Origin: Bacteroides sp. OF04-15BH
Lineage (GTDB): Bacteria > Bacteroidota > Bacteroidia > Bacteroidales > Bacteroidaceae
Assembly: GCF_003477995.1 (NCBI RefSeq)
Contig: NZ_QUEM01000006.1
Coordinates: forward strand, 77,109 to 141,108
Direction: 5' to 3'
Length of the DNA stretch: 64,000 nucleotides
In this document: piece after piece, positions 17,784 to 27,578 of the stretch
Position numbering within the stretch: the first letter of the stretch is position 1
Layout: the number at the start of each line of letters is the position of its first letter
Program-made: the position numbers and the translations under genes
Notes under the pieces: model-generated
The model's database searches: none
The model's input: the letters and a program-made list of their open reading frames with translations, nothing else
Told to the model about the DNA's origin: nothing

Positions 17784-19271
17784 ATGGAACAGAAATTATT
17801 TGTTTACAATACCCTTTCGCGCAAGAAAGAAGAATTCAAGCCCATCACACCGGGACGCGTCGGCATGTACGTGTGCGGACCGACCGTATATGGCGATGCC
17901 CATCTGGGACACGCCCGTCCGGCGATTACTTTTGACGTGTTGTTCCGCTACTTGCAGCATATCGGTTACAAGGTTCGCTATGTGCGCAACATTACGGATG
18001 TGGGACATCTGGAGCACGACGCAGATGAGGGCGAGGACAAGATTGCCAAGAAGGCCCGTCTGGAGCAGCTGGAGCCTATGGAGGTGGCTCAGTATTACAC
18101 CAACCGCTTCCACGATGCCATGGCAGCGCTGAACGTGCTTCCGCCGAGTATCGAGCCGCATGCTACCGGACACATCATCGAGCAGATTCAGCTGGTGAAG
18201 GAAATCATCGACAACGGTTATGCTTACGAGAGCGAGGGCAGTGTGTATTTCGATGTACCCAAATATAACAAGGTTTACCGTTACGGCAAACTCTCCGGAC
18301 GTAATCTGGAAGATGTGATCAATAATTCACGTGAGCTGGACGGAGTCAGTGAGAAGCACAATCAGGTGGACTTTGCCCTTTGGAAGTCTGCCCAGCCGCA
18401 GCACATCATGCGCTGGCCGAGTCCGTGGAGCGACGGTTTCCCGGGATGGCACTGTGAGTGTACGGCTATGGGCCGCAAATATCTGGGCAATCACTTCGAC
18501 ATTCACGGAGGAGGTATGGACTTGATCTTCCCGCACCATGAGTGTGAGATTGCACAGGCTGTGGCCAGTCAGGGCAGCGACATGGTGAACTACTGGATGC
18601 ACAATAACATGATTACCATCAACGGACAGAAGATGGGTAAGAGTCTGGGCAACTTCATTACACTGGCTCAGTTCTTCAGCGGAGAGCACATCAGCCTGGC
18701 ACAGGCTTATTCGCCGATGACCATCCGTTTCTTTATTCTTCAGGCACACTACCGCAGTACGGTAGATTTCAGCAACGAGGCTCTGCAGGCTAGCGAAAAG
18801 GGTCTGTCTCGTCTGATGGAGGGTATGAAGAATCTGAAGCAGATCACTCCGGCAAGCGCTCCGGGCAGTGTGACCATGGATTACGTGAAGGAGATTGAAA
18901 ACAAGTGTTACGAGGCCATGAACGATGACCTGAACACTCCGATTGTCATCAGCCATCTGTTTGATGTATGCCGTGTGCTCAATACGGTTGTGGACAAGAA
19001 AGCCACCATCGACGCTCCGACACTGGAAGCACTGACCAAGGTGTTCCATACCTTTGCTCTGGATATTCTGGGACTGAAGGAAGAAGTGGGCAGCAATAGT
19101 GGTCGTGAAGAAGCTTTCGGTAAGGTTGTGGATATGCTGCTGGAGCAGCGCATGATTGCCAAAGCCAACAAAGACTGGGCTACCAGCGACAAGATTCGCG
19201 ACAGTCTGGCCGAGCTCGGATTCGAAGTGAAAGATACGAAGGACGGTTTCTCCTGGAAACTGAACAAGTAA
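17784..19271 (+). CDS. cysS: Cysteinyl-tRNA synthetase
   Basis: This 495-residue class I aminoacyl-tRNA synthetase charges tRNA-Cys in the cytoplasm. The zinc-binding and HIGH region [18 protein letters not shown] is near residue 28. Further zinc ligands are in the WHCECTAMG segment, and KMGKSLGNF is the KMSKS loop. The length and the C-terminal helical anticodon-binding domain are normal. It ends the purE-ispG-cysS run and is followed by a strong terminator. Confidence 0.97.
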   Translation: MEQKLFVYNTLSRKKEEFKPITPGRVGMYVCGPTVYGDAHLGHARPAITFDVLFRYLQHIGYKVRYVRNITDVGHLEHDADEGEDKIAKKARLEQLEPMEVAQYYTNRFHDAMAALNVLPPSIEPHATGHIIEQIQLVKEIIDNGYAYESEGSVYFDVPKYNKVYRYGKLSGRNLEDVINNSRELDGVSEKHNQVDFALWKSAQPQHIMRWPSPWSDGFPGWHCECTAMGRKYLGNHFDIHGGGMDLIFPHHECEIAQAVASQGSDMVNYWMHNNMITINGQKMGKSLGNFITLAQFFSGEHISLAQAYSPMTIRFFILQAHYRSTVDFSNEALQASEKGLSRLMEGMKNLKQITPASAPGSVTMDYVKEIENKCYEAMNDDLNTPIVISHLFDVCRVLNTVVDKKATIDAPTLEALTKVFHTFALDILGLKEEVGSNSGREEAFGKVVDMLLEQRMIAKANKDWATSDKIRDSLAELGFEVKDTKDGFSWKLNK

Positions 19272-19285
19272 ATATTTTACTGTGC

Positions 19286-19323
19286 CGCCCCGATGAGCCG
19301 AAAGAATCATCGGGGCGTTTTTT
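19286..19323 (+). terminator. Terminator of the purE-ispG-cysS run
   Basis: CGCCCCGATGA (19286-19296) pairs with TCATCGGGGCG (19307-19317) and is followed directly by TTTTTT. Confidence 0.92.
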
Positions 19324-19372
19324 ATATCTATGATTGAAAAACTGACACTTAATATTTAAAAAAGACCGTAAA

Positions 19373-20323
19373 ATGATTCGCAAAGACAATTCTACCTGGA
19401 AAGGATATTTGTGCGGCATTATCGCTGCCGCTACCTATGGCATGAATCCTTTGTTTGCCTTGCCTCTTTATAAAGACGGAATGGACACCGATTCTGTATT
19501 GTTTTTCCGTTATCTGTTTGCCAGTATCATTATCGGACTGATGATAAAGGCCCGCGGACGGAACTTCCGGGTGAGCCGGAAGGATGTTACCCCGCTGCTG
19601 GTGATGGGTTTCCTTTGTGCCTTTTCATCGCTTGCCCTGTTTGTGAGCTATTCTTATATGGAAGCCGGAATTGCCTCGACCATCCTCTTTGTCTATCCCA
19701 TCTTTGTGGCAGTGATCATGGCCCTTTTCTTTAAGGAAAGACTGACTCTGCTCACCGTGTTCTGCATTCTGCTTGCTTTGGGTGGTATTGCCTTGCTCTA
19801 TAAAGGCGAGAACGGTGCTACCTTGAGTACTACCGGCATAGGCTTTGTCATGGCTTCCGCGTTGGCGTATGCCATTTATATCGTAGGGGTGAACCAGTCA
19901 CGTCTGCGGCAGATGCCTACCGTAAAACTTACGTTTTATGTCATTCTTCTGGGCACCTTCCTGTTTCTGGGACGCCTGTTGTGGAAGGGAGAAATCATTC
20001 TTCCCACACAGTGGTATCTGTGGGGAAATATTGTGGCGCTTGCCGCTCTTCCTACTGCCATTTCGTTCATGGCAACGACCAAAGCCATCCAGTATATCGG
20101 CTCCACGCCTACGGCCATTCTTGGAGCCCTGGAACCGGTTACGGCCATCTTCTTCGGAGTGCTGGTATTCGGTGAAGTTCTCACGCCGCGTCTGTGTACG
20201 GGCATTCTGCTAATTCTGATTGCCGTGACTCTGATTATTGCCGGCGGAAGCTTTTCTGCCGTGTTGCTCCGTTTCAGAAAACTTTTTCCGAAACTCAGAC
20301 GTAACCGGAACAAGGCATCGTGA
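19373..20323 (+). CDS. EamA/DMT family transporter
   Basis: This 316-residue inner-membrane protein has ten predicted spans arranged as two EamA repeats, as in the drug/metabolite transporter superfamily (RhaT/YdcZ-like). Recognisable repeat ends are ASIIIGLMIKARG and GITYM-like helices in the first half, and STPTAILGALEPVTAIFFG-VLVFGE in the second. Such proteins export amino acids, purines or other small metabolites; no substrate can be assigned. It ends in a basic cytoplasmic tail (RFRKLFPKLRRNRNK). It is a single-gene unit after the cysS terminator. Confidence 0.88.
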   Translation: MIRKDNSTWKGYLCGIIAAATYGMNPLFALPLYKDGMDTDSVLFFRYLFASIIIGLMIKARGRNFRVSRKDVTPLLVMGFLCAFSSLALFVSYSYMEAGIASTILFVYPIFVAVIMALFFKERLTLLTVFCILLALGGIALLYKGENGATLSTTGIGFVMASALAYAIYIVGVNQSRLRQMPTVKLTFYVILLGTFLFLGRLLWKGEIILPTQWYLWGNIVALAALPTAISFMATTKAIQYIGSTPTAILGALEPVTAIFFGVLVFGEVLTPRLCTGILLILIAVTLIIAGGSFSAVLLRFRKLFPKLRRNRNKAS

Positions 20324-20647
20324 TTCCCTGCTCGGGATTGGGCGTTGGAGAACTTCCTCTGCTTTGTCTTCTTACAAAATGACACTTTGACCAGAAGGGA
20401 TGGCGAGATTCCGCTTTTCCGGACAAGGAGCATGGGAGTGGGAAAAAATGGAACTCTCAACGGCTTCATTTCGGGTTATTCTTCACTTTTTCAGATCAGT
20501 ACGTGCAAAAAACGGAGTCTTCAGACAGTTGAATCTGGAGCGATGAGGCTGCGGAAAACCCGCATTTGGGGCATCCGGACACTTCATGCTGACGGTTGGA
20601 GAGAAACATTCTGATGTTTTCAGAAGAACAACACGATACTTTTTCAG

Positions 20648-20691
20648 AATCTCCGTGGTCATCCGGAAAGGATTACCACGGAGATTTTTGT
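20648..20691 (+). terminator. Hairpin with T-run far downstream of the EamA gene
   Basis: AATCTCCGTGGT (20648-20659) pairs with ACCACGGAGATT (20675-20686), followed by TTTG. It lies about 325 bases after the transporter stop, so it ends either a long 3' untranslated region or a separate small RNA. Confidence 0.6.
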
Positions 20692-20867
20692 ATATAATCT
20701 GCATATATGCGTCTGCCAACCCTTTTTGCATGTATATTTATGCAGAAATATCTCCAGAATGATTTTTTGAAATAAAGGCTTTGTCAGCAGAATCCGGAAA
20801 AAACGGATATTCTGAAAGGAGAATCCCGCTTGAAGACGTCACACTGTTCTGCTGCACGGATACAAAA

Positions 20868-20917
20868 AAAGCATCCCGAAGCTGTCGTCTGTCAGGCGAT
20901 AGCTTCGGGATGCCTTG
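20868..20917 (-). terminator. Terminator of the DUF3108 operon
   Basis: GCATCCCGAAGCT (20871-20883) pairs with AGCTTCGGGATGC (20901-20913). On the minus strand the hairpin is followed by TTTTTTT. Confidence 0.88.
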
Positions 20918-20935
20918 AGAATTATTTCCTGTTTC

Positions 20936-21748
20936 TTACTTCTTGATGATGGAGGACATCGGGTTCTTCACTCCCTTGTATCCGGTCAGGAAAGCCTTGG
21001 CCGAACCGAAGTTCAGATACATGTCCAGGCGTACGGGCAAGTGGTTCTCGTCGTCGGTAACGTAGAAGGTGATGACTTCCTTTTCCTTGTTGTCCTTATA
21101 TTCCACGAATGAGAACACCATGCATCGGTAAGTGACTCCGGTATTTTCCATCTCGAAGTTCTTCTTGCCCCGATAGATCAGTGTCTCCTGTTTCACATCA
21201 TCACCATCGGCCATCAGGAATTTGATTTTCTGGTTCACCTTATAACCTTCGGTTTTGAAGGAGCGCGCCTTCAGCAGCATGCTGAGCATGTCATACACAC
21301 ACTCGGGACTTCTTTTGTCTTGTACGGTCACCTTATGCTCGGCATTCTTGTAGCGCTGGTGAATCAGAGTGTGCTCGTTCTTATAGTCATACCACACCTC
21401 GTCCACCTTGTAGCGTTTGCCCTCCAGGGCTCCCTTGCGGAAGTAGTAGGGCACGATGGAGTGGTCCACGATGCTGACCAGCGTGTCGCGCATCACAAAG
21501 AATTTGTCGGCACGCTTGCTGCCTCGGGTAATCAGGTGGCAGCGGTAGGCATCTTTTCCCTTATAGCGCGTGTTGGAAATGTCCATGCTGGCATTTCCCA
21601 CCTTAATCCAAACGAACTTCCAGTTGAAATACAAATCGTAAGTCAACACTTCGCCGGCCTTGAAAGCCGTGTTCTTTACCGGGCATTGGCCCATGACAGA
21701 ACTTATGCACAGCAGCATAAGGCTGATCCAGACAAAAGATCTTCTCAT
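20936..21748 (-). CDS. DUF3108 domain-containing exported protein
   Basis: This 270-residue protein has a signal peptide (MRRSFVWISLMLLCISSVMGQ). The whole mature part matches the DUF3108 pattern: a beta-rich fold starting KAGEVLTYDLYFNWKFVWIKVGNA and ending with VRLDMYLNFGSAKAFLTGYKG. The family lies in the periplasm or outer envelope of Bacteroidetes and Proteobacteria and has no established biochemical role. It is the last gene of a three-gene operon after the Ig-like lipoprotein (12 bases apart). Confidence 0.85.
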   Translation of the reverse strand: MRRSFVWISLMLLCISSVMGQCPVKNTAFKAGEVLTYDLYFNWKFVWIKVGNASMDISNTRYKGKDAYRCHLITRGSKRADKFFVMRDTLVSIVDHSIVPYYFRKGALEGKRYKVDEVWYDYKNEHTLIHQRYKNAEHKVTVQDKRSPECVYDMLSMLLKARSFKTEGYKVNQKIKFLMADGDDVKQETLIYRGKKNFEMENTGVTYRCMVFSFVEYKDNKEKEVITFYVTDDENHLPVRLDMYLNFGSAKAFLTGYKGVKNPMSSIIKK

Positions 21749-21760
21749 AATTTTATCTGT

Positions 21761-23677
21761 TTATCGGTTATAGTTTTGGTTTCTACGGAGAATCTTTTTC
21801 TCCTGATCCGGTTTTTGCTTGGTGATTTCCGGAGCTTTCTGTTTGGTGAGCGGGATGCTGGTCGGATTCCATTCCTGCTCAATCTCCATACGCACTTTCA
21901 CGGGGATGGGCTTGGGGAAGTAATACATCGGCTCGGGTTGCAGTCCTTCGTCATAGTTTCCGGTGTCCCACACACCGTTGCCATTCACGTCGATGAATGC
22001 CCGCACGTAATAAGTTGCCGGTTGCAGATAGAAGAAATCGGCCCGGTTCTTTACGGTTTGTATGGATCGGTAGATGCGTCCCGATGCGTCGAGCAGTTGC
22101 ACTACGGCCTGTGTGTCGGGAATGGCCAGATGGATGAACAGGGCGCCGAAACTCTCCAGCGGACTGATTTTGACGCTGCATTCCACCTTGTTGCTCTCTG
22201 TGCCGAAGATGTCGGTAAAGGCGGCCGTGTCGGCCACAAACTTATATTCCTTTCCCGGTTCCCATTCGGCATAAAGCCGGAAGCTGCGCACCTGTCCCTC
22301 TACGGGCAGGAACAGATAAGGTTCGTCCACCCAAAGCGTATCCACTTTCCTTTGGAAGGAGAAAAGCGTGGTGTCCACCCGCTCAATCGGTTGTCCGAAA
22401 GTGATGGTTACATTCTGGTTCGGAGCCATGCTGCCGAAGCTGGACAGTTGGGCGGTCATATACGACTTCAGGAAAGGATTCTCTTTCTTGGTGGCCATGC
22501 CCTTTTTCCGGAGGCGTTCGTTGTCCTTCTCCCATTTTTCTATTTTCTCCTTCAGTTCCTTTTCAATCCGCTCTCGGCTTTTCTTGGCGGCCAGCTCCTG
22601 GGAGTCCGTACGCAGAACGAGCTGTCCCAGAGTGTCGGTGTCGAGATAAGTGAGCGAGAACTTCAGGGTGTCCAGATTGGCTGTCAGAGTATCTTTAATC
22701 CAATAAGTCAGCGTGTCCTTGTGCTCGGACGCTTCCAGCAGGAAGGCGGTTTCCGGATTGAAGTTGAATCCCTTGATGACGGGGAGCGTGTCCGATGGTG
22801 CCGTGAAATACACGGTAAAGCGGTTGGGCACGGGGCGCTCTATCTTGAGCAAGTGCAAGTCCTGTCCGGCTTCTTTAAAGGCACGCAACACAATGTCGTT
22901 GGGGAGAAACTTGGTGTAGGGCACATAACGGATGGAATCAATATGAGTGGAATCGTGCCACACGGTGTCGTTCCGCACGTCCGGAGTGCTGTAAGGCACC
23001 ACAACGGTGGTGTCGAAAGCAATCTGTTCGCTTTTCTGGTTAAACAGAAAGTCGCCGTCGGCATCCTGCAAGGCAAAGATGTGATAACGTCCGGGAGCAA
23101 TACCCTTGATGTTGAAGAAGCCGCTTCCATTGGTACGTGCCACGCGCAGAAACGGTTTGGTACGCAGGGCCTTTTCGTCCGTTTCGCGGTGCAGTCCCAC
23201 AAGGATTCCCTTTATCGGTTCCAGATCCTCGGCATTCAGCACATTTCCAGACACTTCCATCGTGTCAATCTCACTTCCTGTTGAGAAGGAGTAGGTGTAC
23301 TGTCCCATAGGATTACCCTCGTTGTTGTCCACAATCGCATCGCCAAAGTCGATGGTATAAGTGGTGTTGGGCTGCAAAGAGTCGAACAGCTCGATATCGA
23401 TTCGCTTGCCTTCCGTACGGATTTCGGGCATCTCCTTTTGTGGCGGAGATACGACAATCTTTTCGGAGGCATTCTCCAGTTTGATATATTCGTCAAAGAG
23501 CAAGGAGATGCGCTTCTGCTTGTTGTTGGTGGTTTTGTTGTCCGGATTGCTGCGCACTACCTTGGGCGGCGTTTCGTCGTAGGGACCTCCCTGAGGATTT
23601 CCCATGCTGGCGCAGGCGTAAACCAGAATGGTGAGTATGGCGAAGCACAGAGCTTTGGTAATTTTCTTTTTCTGCAT
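21761..23677 (-). CDS. Ig-like domain lipoprotein
   Basis: This 638-residue surface or periplasmic lipoprotein has the lipobox VYACAS, with the acylated Cys at residue 21. Behind it lies PQGGPYDETPPKVVRSNPDN, the start of a Big_5-type Ig-like domain (to about residue 130). A carboxypeptidase-regulatory-like beta domain with SGNVLNAEDLEPIKGILVGL follows, then a coiled, charged stretch around residues 370-400 (RIEKELKEKIEKWEKDNERLRKK), and a final beta-rich part. Proteins of this layout are common in Bacteroidales, often beside GH3-like and DUF3108 genes; the function is not established. It is nine bases downstream of the GH3-like gene. Confidence 0.82.
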   Translation of the reverse strand: MQKKKITKALCFAILTILVYACASMGNPQGGPYDETPPKVVRSNPDNKTTNNKQKRISLLFDEYIKLENASEKIVVSPPQKEMPEIRTEGKRIDIELFDSLQPNTTYTIDFGDAIVDNNEGNPMGQYTYSFSTGSEIDTMEVSGNVLNAEDLEPIKGILVGLHRETDEKALRTKPFLRVARTNGSGFFNIKGIAPGRYHIFALQDADGDFLFNQKSEQIAFDTTVVVPYSTPDVRNDTVWHDSTHIDSIRYVPYTKFLPNDIVLRAFKEAGQDLHLLKIERPVPNRFTVYFTAPSDTLPVIKGFNFNPETAFLLEASEHKDTLTYWIKDTLTANLDTLKFSLTYLDTDTLGQLVLRTDSQELAAKKSRERIEKELKEKIEKWEKDNERLRKKGMATKKENPFLKSYMTAQLSSFGSMAPNQNVTITFGQPIERVDTTLFSFQRKVDTLWVDEPYLFLPVEGQVRSFRLYAEWEPGKEYKFVADTAAFTDIFGTESNKVECSVKISPLESFGALFIHLAIPDTQAVVQLLDASGRIYRSIQTVKNRADFFYLQPATYYVRAFIDVNGNGVWDTGNYDEGLQPEPMYYFPKPIPVKVRMEIEQEWNPTSIPLTKQKAPEITKQKPDQEKKILRRNQNYNR

Positions 23678-23686
23678 TTCTGTAGA

Positions 23687-25192
23687 TTAGTTCAGAGATA
23701 AAATTTCTTCGATATAAGTTCGGTTGTTGCTCAGACGGGGCACCTTGTGTTGTCCGCCCAGTTTTCCTTTCTGTTTGAGCCAGTCGTTGAACAGGTCTTT
23801 GCGGGCTACGACAATCTCCAGTCGCTGCAGGGTGATGTCCTTGTAGCGTTTGGCCTCATAGTCGGAGTTGATTTCCTGCAAAGAACGGTCCAGAATATCG
23901 GTGAAGCGTTCCAGAGAATCCGGCTCGCGGGCGAATTCAATGACCCACTGGTGGCTGCACTTTCCCTGTGCGTTCATAAATATCGGTGCGGCGGTATAGT
24001 CCAGAACTTGAGCTCCCGTTTCGCGGCAGGCGACGGCCAGTCCCTTTTCCGCATTGTCCACAATGAGTTCCTCGCCGAAGGCGTTGATAAAGAACTTGGT
24101 GCGTCCGCTGATAATAAACTTGTAAGGATTGGTAGAGGTGAATTTCACCGTGTCGCCGATCATGTAGCGCCACAGGCCGCTCGAAGTAGAGATCACCATG
24201 GCGTAGTTGCGTCCTGTTTCCACACCCCATAATGGAACGACGGCGGGATTTTCGTTTTCCAGCTCATCCATCGGGATGAATTCATAGAACACACCGTAGT
24301 CGAGCATCAGCAGCATGGCCGGATCATTCGGGTCGTTCTGCAATCCGAAGAAGCCTTCGCTAGCATTATAGGTCTCCATATAATGCATCTTGGGCGAGGT
24401 AATCAGATGCTTATATTGCTCCCGGTAAGGGGTAAAGGCCACTCCGCCGTGGAAGAAAACTTCCAGATTCGGCCAGACTTCCTCCAGATGCTGCTTGCCG
24501 GTGATTTCCATCACGCGGTTCAGCACAGAAAGCATCCATGAGGGCACACCGCTCAGATTCGTTACATTCTGGCCGATGGATTCGCGGGCAATACGGTCGC
24601 GCTTGATCTCGAAATCGCTGAGCAGGGCGGTGCTCTTCTTGGGCACGCGGATCATATTGACCAATGGATTGATATTCTCAATGAGAATGGCACTCAGGTC
24701 GCCCACCAGACTGTTCGGAAGATTATAGTTCGGTGCATGGCTTCCGCCGAGAATCAGGGCCTTGCCGTCGAAGATGCGGCTTTGAGGATTGTTCTTCAAA
24801 TAGAGAACAACGGCATCGGTACCTCCTTTATAGTGTGTGTCATGCAATCCGTTTTTACTCACGGGGATAAACTTGCTCTTGTCATTGGTGGTTCCCGATG
24901 ATTTGGCATACCATTTCACCTGACCGGGCCAAAGCACGTCCTTTTCACCCTGACGCATGCGATCAATAAAGAATTTCAGTTCTTCGTATGTATTGATTGG
25001 AGAAGAGGCTGCAAAATCTTCGTAGGTTTTGATACGGTCAAAACCGTGATTTTTGCCCCATTCCGTCTGACTGGCTTTTTGAACAAGAGAGAAAAGAGTT
25101 TTCAGCTGGAGTTCTTCTGCCGCGGTAAAGTGCAGATTAAGTTGCCTTTCGCGGGGTTTGAAGACATTTCTTATGATGCTTGTTTTATTCAT
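23687..25192 (-). CDS. GH3-family acyl-adenylate-forming protein
   Basis: This 501-residue protein is of the GH3 superfamily, related to plant acyl-acid amido synthetases, which adenylate a carboxylic acid and transfer it to an amine. The ATP-binding motif AKSSGTTNDKSKFIPVS is near residue 100. The central SGLWRYMIGDTVKFTSTNPY segment holds the second nucleotide-binding motif. The bacterial substrate is unknown. The start at 25192 (MNKTSIIRNVF) is chosen because the upstream 13 codons fall inside a 19-base inverted repeat that also carries the promoter box. It is the first gene of the operon with the Ig-like lipoprotein and DUF3108 genes. Confidence 0.85.
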   Translation of the reverse strand: MNKTSIIRNVFKPRERQLNLHFTAAEELQLKTLFSLVQKASQTEWGKNHGFDRIKTYEDFAASSPINTYEELKFFIDRMRQGEKDVLWPGQVKWYAKSSGTTNDKSKFIPVSKNGLHDTHYKGGTDAVVLYLKNNPQSRIFDGKALILGGSHAPNYNLPNSLVGDLSAILIENINPLVNMIRVPKKSTALLSDFEIKRDRIARESIGQNVTNLSGVPSWMLSVLNRVMEITGKQHLEEVWPNLEVFFHGGVAFTPYREQYKHLITSPKMHYMETYNASEGFFGLQNDPNDPAMLLMLDYGVFYEFIPMDELENENPAVVPLWGVETGRNYAMVISTSSGLWRYMIGDTVKFTSTNPYKFIISGRTKFFINAFGEELIVDNAEKGLAVACRETGAQVLDYTAAPIFMNAQGKCSHQWVIEFAREPDSLERFTDILDRSLQEINSDYEAKRYKDITLQRLEIVVARKDLFNDWLKQKGKLGGQHKVPRLSNNRTYIEEILSLN

Positions 25193-25244
25193 CTTTGCTT
25201 TATTTTTGTATCGCATGAAACATTTATACAAAAATAAAGCAAAG
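25193..25244. promoter_or_regulatory. Symmetrical inverted repeat carrying a promoter box, upstream of the GH3-like gene
   Basis: Two perfect 19-base arms (25193-25211 and 25226-25244) are separated by 14 bases. Each arm contains TATTTTTG reading outward-to-inward on its own strand, so there is a -7 box on the minus strand (25236-25229) and an equivalent one on the plus strand (25201-25208). The minus-strand box would start transcription about 30 bases before the GH3 ATG. Confidence 0.7.
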
Positions 25245-25303
25245 TTCTTAGAATATCTAGGTTTTGACCCGTTTTTATTGATTTTAATAGGAAACTTTGG
25301 AAG

Positions 25304-26287
25304 TCAGGCTTCGAAAGCAGCTCGTTCTGCTGCTTCAATGATTTCTTTCTTCGACAGCTTCCTGTTTCCTTTTTTCATTGAAGTGTCTGGTTCAGAAACG
25401 GTTATTGACACCTCGGCTTCTGATGAATGGACAGCTTCTGTAGCAGAATCCGTTAGGGCTGTTTCCGTGGAAGTCTGAGTGCTCTGCTCCGGTTCTGCCT
25501 TTTCGGTTACTGGCGACAAGCTTCTTGCATTAAGAATCTTATGTGTGAATCCGGTTTTCTTGAGCATTTCCAAAGTCTCTTTGGCTGCGGTCTGCTGGCT
25601 TTCTTTCTTGGAATAGCCTTTGCCTATACCGCACTGAATGCCTTGCAGGAACACCTGTGAAGAGAAAATCGGAGTCCCGTCGCTTTCGCTTCCTTGCTCC
25701 AGCAGTTCGAAAGAGATGCCGACCTTGTTCTTTTGAGTCCACTCAATCAGCTTGCTTTTGAAGTTGACTTCTTTATAGGCGATGGAGTCCACACTGATGT
25801 ATTTATCCAGAATGCGGCGTTGCATGAACTGCATGCAGCAGTCATAGCCCCGGTCCAGATAAATGGCTCCGATGAGTGCTTCAAAGGCATTGCCACACAT
25901 GTTGCTGTTGTGTGAATTGTTGGAATGGACTGAGTATTTGATGAGTTTGTGCAGCCCGATTTCGATGGCTACCTTGTTCAGTGTTTCCCGCTGTACTATT
26001 TTACTGCGTGCATTCGTGAGGAAGCCCTCCTTTTTGCCGTCGAATCGGCGGAAGACAATATCTCCCACAATGGCATCCAGAATAGCATCGCCCAGGAATT
26101 CAAGTCGCTCGTTATTGATCCATTTTCCTTGTTCGCTCTTCACGGAAGAGGATTTGTGCAGAAGAGCCTGTTTATAGAAACGGATATCCTTGGGATAAAA
26201 GCCAAGGATCTGGTATAAAGAAGAATAAAGCTCCTTTTCTTTTCTAAAAGGGAGCTTCATTCTTTCTATGACATTAATGTGAAACAC
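25304..26287 (-). CDS. rnc: Ribonuclease III with an acidic C-terminal extension
   Basis: This 327-residue double-strand-specific endoribonuclease processes rRNA and other structured RNAs. The catalytic signature NERLEFLGDAILDAIVGD is near residue 64, and a second acidic site lies around NAFEALIGAIYLDRG. The double-stranded-RNA-binding domain covers about residues 165-240 (KSKLIEWTQKNKVGISFELLE). Beyond it is an extension of about 80 residues rich in Ser, Thr and Glu, longer than the usual 230-residue enzyme but typical of Bacteroidales. It follows fabF by two bases in an acpP-fabF-rnc operon, an order known from many bacteria. Confidence 0.93.
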   Translation of the reverse strand: MFHINVIERMKLPFRKEKELYSSLYQILGFYPKDIRFYKQALLHKSSSVKSEQGKWINNERLEFLGDAILDAIVGDIVFRRFDGKKEGFLTNARSKIVQRETLNKVAIEIGLHKLIKYSVHSNNSHNSNMCGNAFEALIGAIYLDRGYDCCMQFMQRRILDKYISVDSIAYKEVNFKSKLIEWTQKNKVGISFELLEQGSESDGTPIFSSQVFLQGIQCGIGKGYSKKESQQTAAKETLEMLKKTGFTHKILNARSLSPVTEKAEPEQSTQTSTETALTDSATEAVHSSEAEVSITVSEPDTSMKKGNRKLSKKEIIEAAERAAFEA

Positions 26288-26289
26288 GA

Positions 26290-27555
26290 TTATTCTGCGT
26301 ATTTCTTAAAGATTACACATGCATTATGACCTCCAAAGCCAAAAGTGTTGCTCAGAGCGGCACGTACGGTGCGTTTCTGTGCTTTGTTGAAAGTGAAGTT
26401 CAGGTTGTAATCGATTTCCGGATCACGATCCTCTTCTTCGTGATTGATGGTTGGAGGAATGATGTCATTCTGTACGGACAAGACGCTGACCATAGCTTCG
26501 AGAGCACCGGCAGCACCGAGTAAGTGGCCCGTCATGGACTTGGTTGAACTGATGTTCAGTTTATAAGCATGCTCTTTGAAGAGTGCTTTGATGGCTTTAG
26601 CCTCAGAGATATCTCCCACAGGAGTAGATGTTCCGTGAACATTGATGTAGTCAATGTCTTCCGGCTGCATGTGAGCATCATCCAAAGCATTCTGCATCAC
26701 CAGCATAGCTCCCAAGCCTTCTGGGTGAGAGGCTGTTATATGATATGCATCTGCCGACATTCCGGCACCTACCATTTCGGCGTAAATCTTGGCGCCGCGC
26801 GCTTTGGCGTGCTCCAGTTCTTCCAAAATCAGGCAGGCAGCACCTTCGCCCATGATAAATCCGTCACGGCTTGCGCTGAACGGGCGTGATGCACGGGTAG
26901 GGTCATCGTTACGGGTTGAAAGTGCCTTCATGGCATTGAAACCGCCGACTCCGGCAGGCCAGATAGCTGCTTCGGCACCACCGCTCAGGATCATGTCGGC
27001 CTTGCCCAAACGGATCAGATTGAACGCATCGGCAATGGCGTTGCTTGATGAAGCGCAAGCAGAAGTGGTACAATAGTTCGGTCCTCTGAATCCATATTGG
27101 ATAGAGATATGACCGGCAGCGATATCTGCAATCATTTTCGGAATGAAGAACGGGTTATATTTCGGACCCATTTCCTTTCCGGTAACAGCATAGTAACCGG
27201 CTTCTTCTTCAAAAGTGTGAATACCGCCGATTCCGACACCATAAATAACACCAATACGGTTCTTGTTCACTGTTTCCAGATCAATGCCGGAATCAGTAAC
27301 AGCCATCTGTGCAGAGGCAATGGCGTATTGGGTATATAAATCCATTTTGCGTGCTTCCTTGCGGTCGATGAAGTCAGTCACCTTGAAGTCTTTCACCTCG
27401 CAGGCAAACTGAGTCTTGAACATAGAAGCATCAAAATGAGTAATAGGACCTGCTCCACTTACTCCATTCAGCATGTTCTTCCAAGTTTCCTCGGCAGAAT
27501 TACCCAATGGGGAAAGGGCTCCAAGTCCTGTTACTACTACTCTTTTTAATTCCAT
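26290..27555 (-). CDS. fabF: Beta-ketoacyl-ACP synthase II
   Basis: This 421-residue condensing enzyme elongates acyl-ACP with malonyl-ACP in type II fatty acid synthesis. The Cys-His-His catalytic triad is visible: the cysteine in TTSACASSSNAIADAF (near residue 168), the first histidine in HGTSTPVGD, and the second in STKSMTGHLLGAAGALE. The length is standard. It is next to acpP, its acyl carrier partner, 23 bases upstream on the same strand. Confidence 0.96.
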   Translation of the reverse strand: MELKRVVVTGLGALSPLGNSAEETWKNMLNGVSGAGPITHFDASMFKTQFACEVKDFKVTDFIDRKEARKMDLYTQYAIASAQMAVTDSGIDLETVNKNRIGVIYGVGIGGIHTFEEEAGYYAVTGKEMGPKYNPFFIPKMIADIAAGHISIQYGFRGPNYCTTSACASSSNAIADAFNLIRLGKADMILSGGAEAAIWPAGVGGFNAMKALSTRNDDPTRASRPFSASRDGFIMGEGAACLILEELEHAKARGAKIYAEMVGAGMSADAYHITASHPEGLGAMLVMQNALDDAHMQPEDIDYINVHGTSTPVGDISEAKAIKALFKEHAYKLNISSTKSMTGHLLGAAGALEAMVSVLSVQNDIIPPTINHEEEDRDPEIDYNLNFTFNKAQKRTVRAALSNTFGFGGHNACVIFKKYAE

Positions 27556-27578
27556 GTATAGTAGGGAATAAAAAAATA

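Larger units (their letters stand above)
20324..20935. other. Long intergenic region without a convincing gene
   Basis: About 610 bases lie between the convergent EamA and DUF3108 genes. They contain a plus-strand hairpin with a T-run at 20648-20691 and a strong minus-strand terminator at 20868-20917. The 89-codon frame at 20345-20614 lacks an ATG start (it opens with TTG) and family-like composition, so it is not called. The rest is unexplained. Confidence 0.55.

Noticed and set aside
20345..20614. An 89-codon frame after the EamA gene
   Set aside because: It opens with TTG and has no ribosome-binding context, promoter or recognisable composition.
21320..23284. A 654-codon open frame on the plus strand
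   Set aside because: It runs antisense through the Ig-like lipoprotein and DUF3108 genes, which have clear signal sequences and family patterns. The antisense frame has no recognisable domain.
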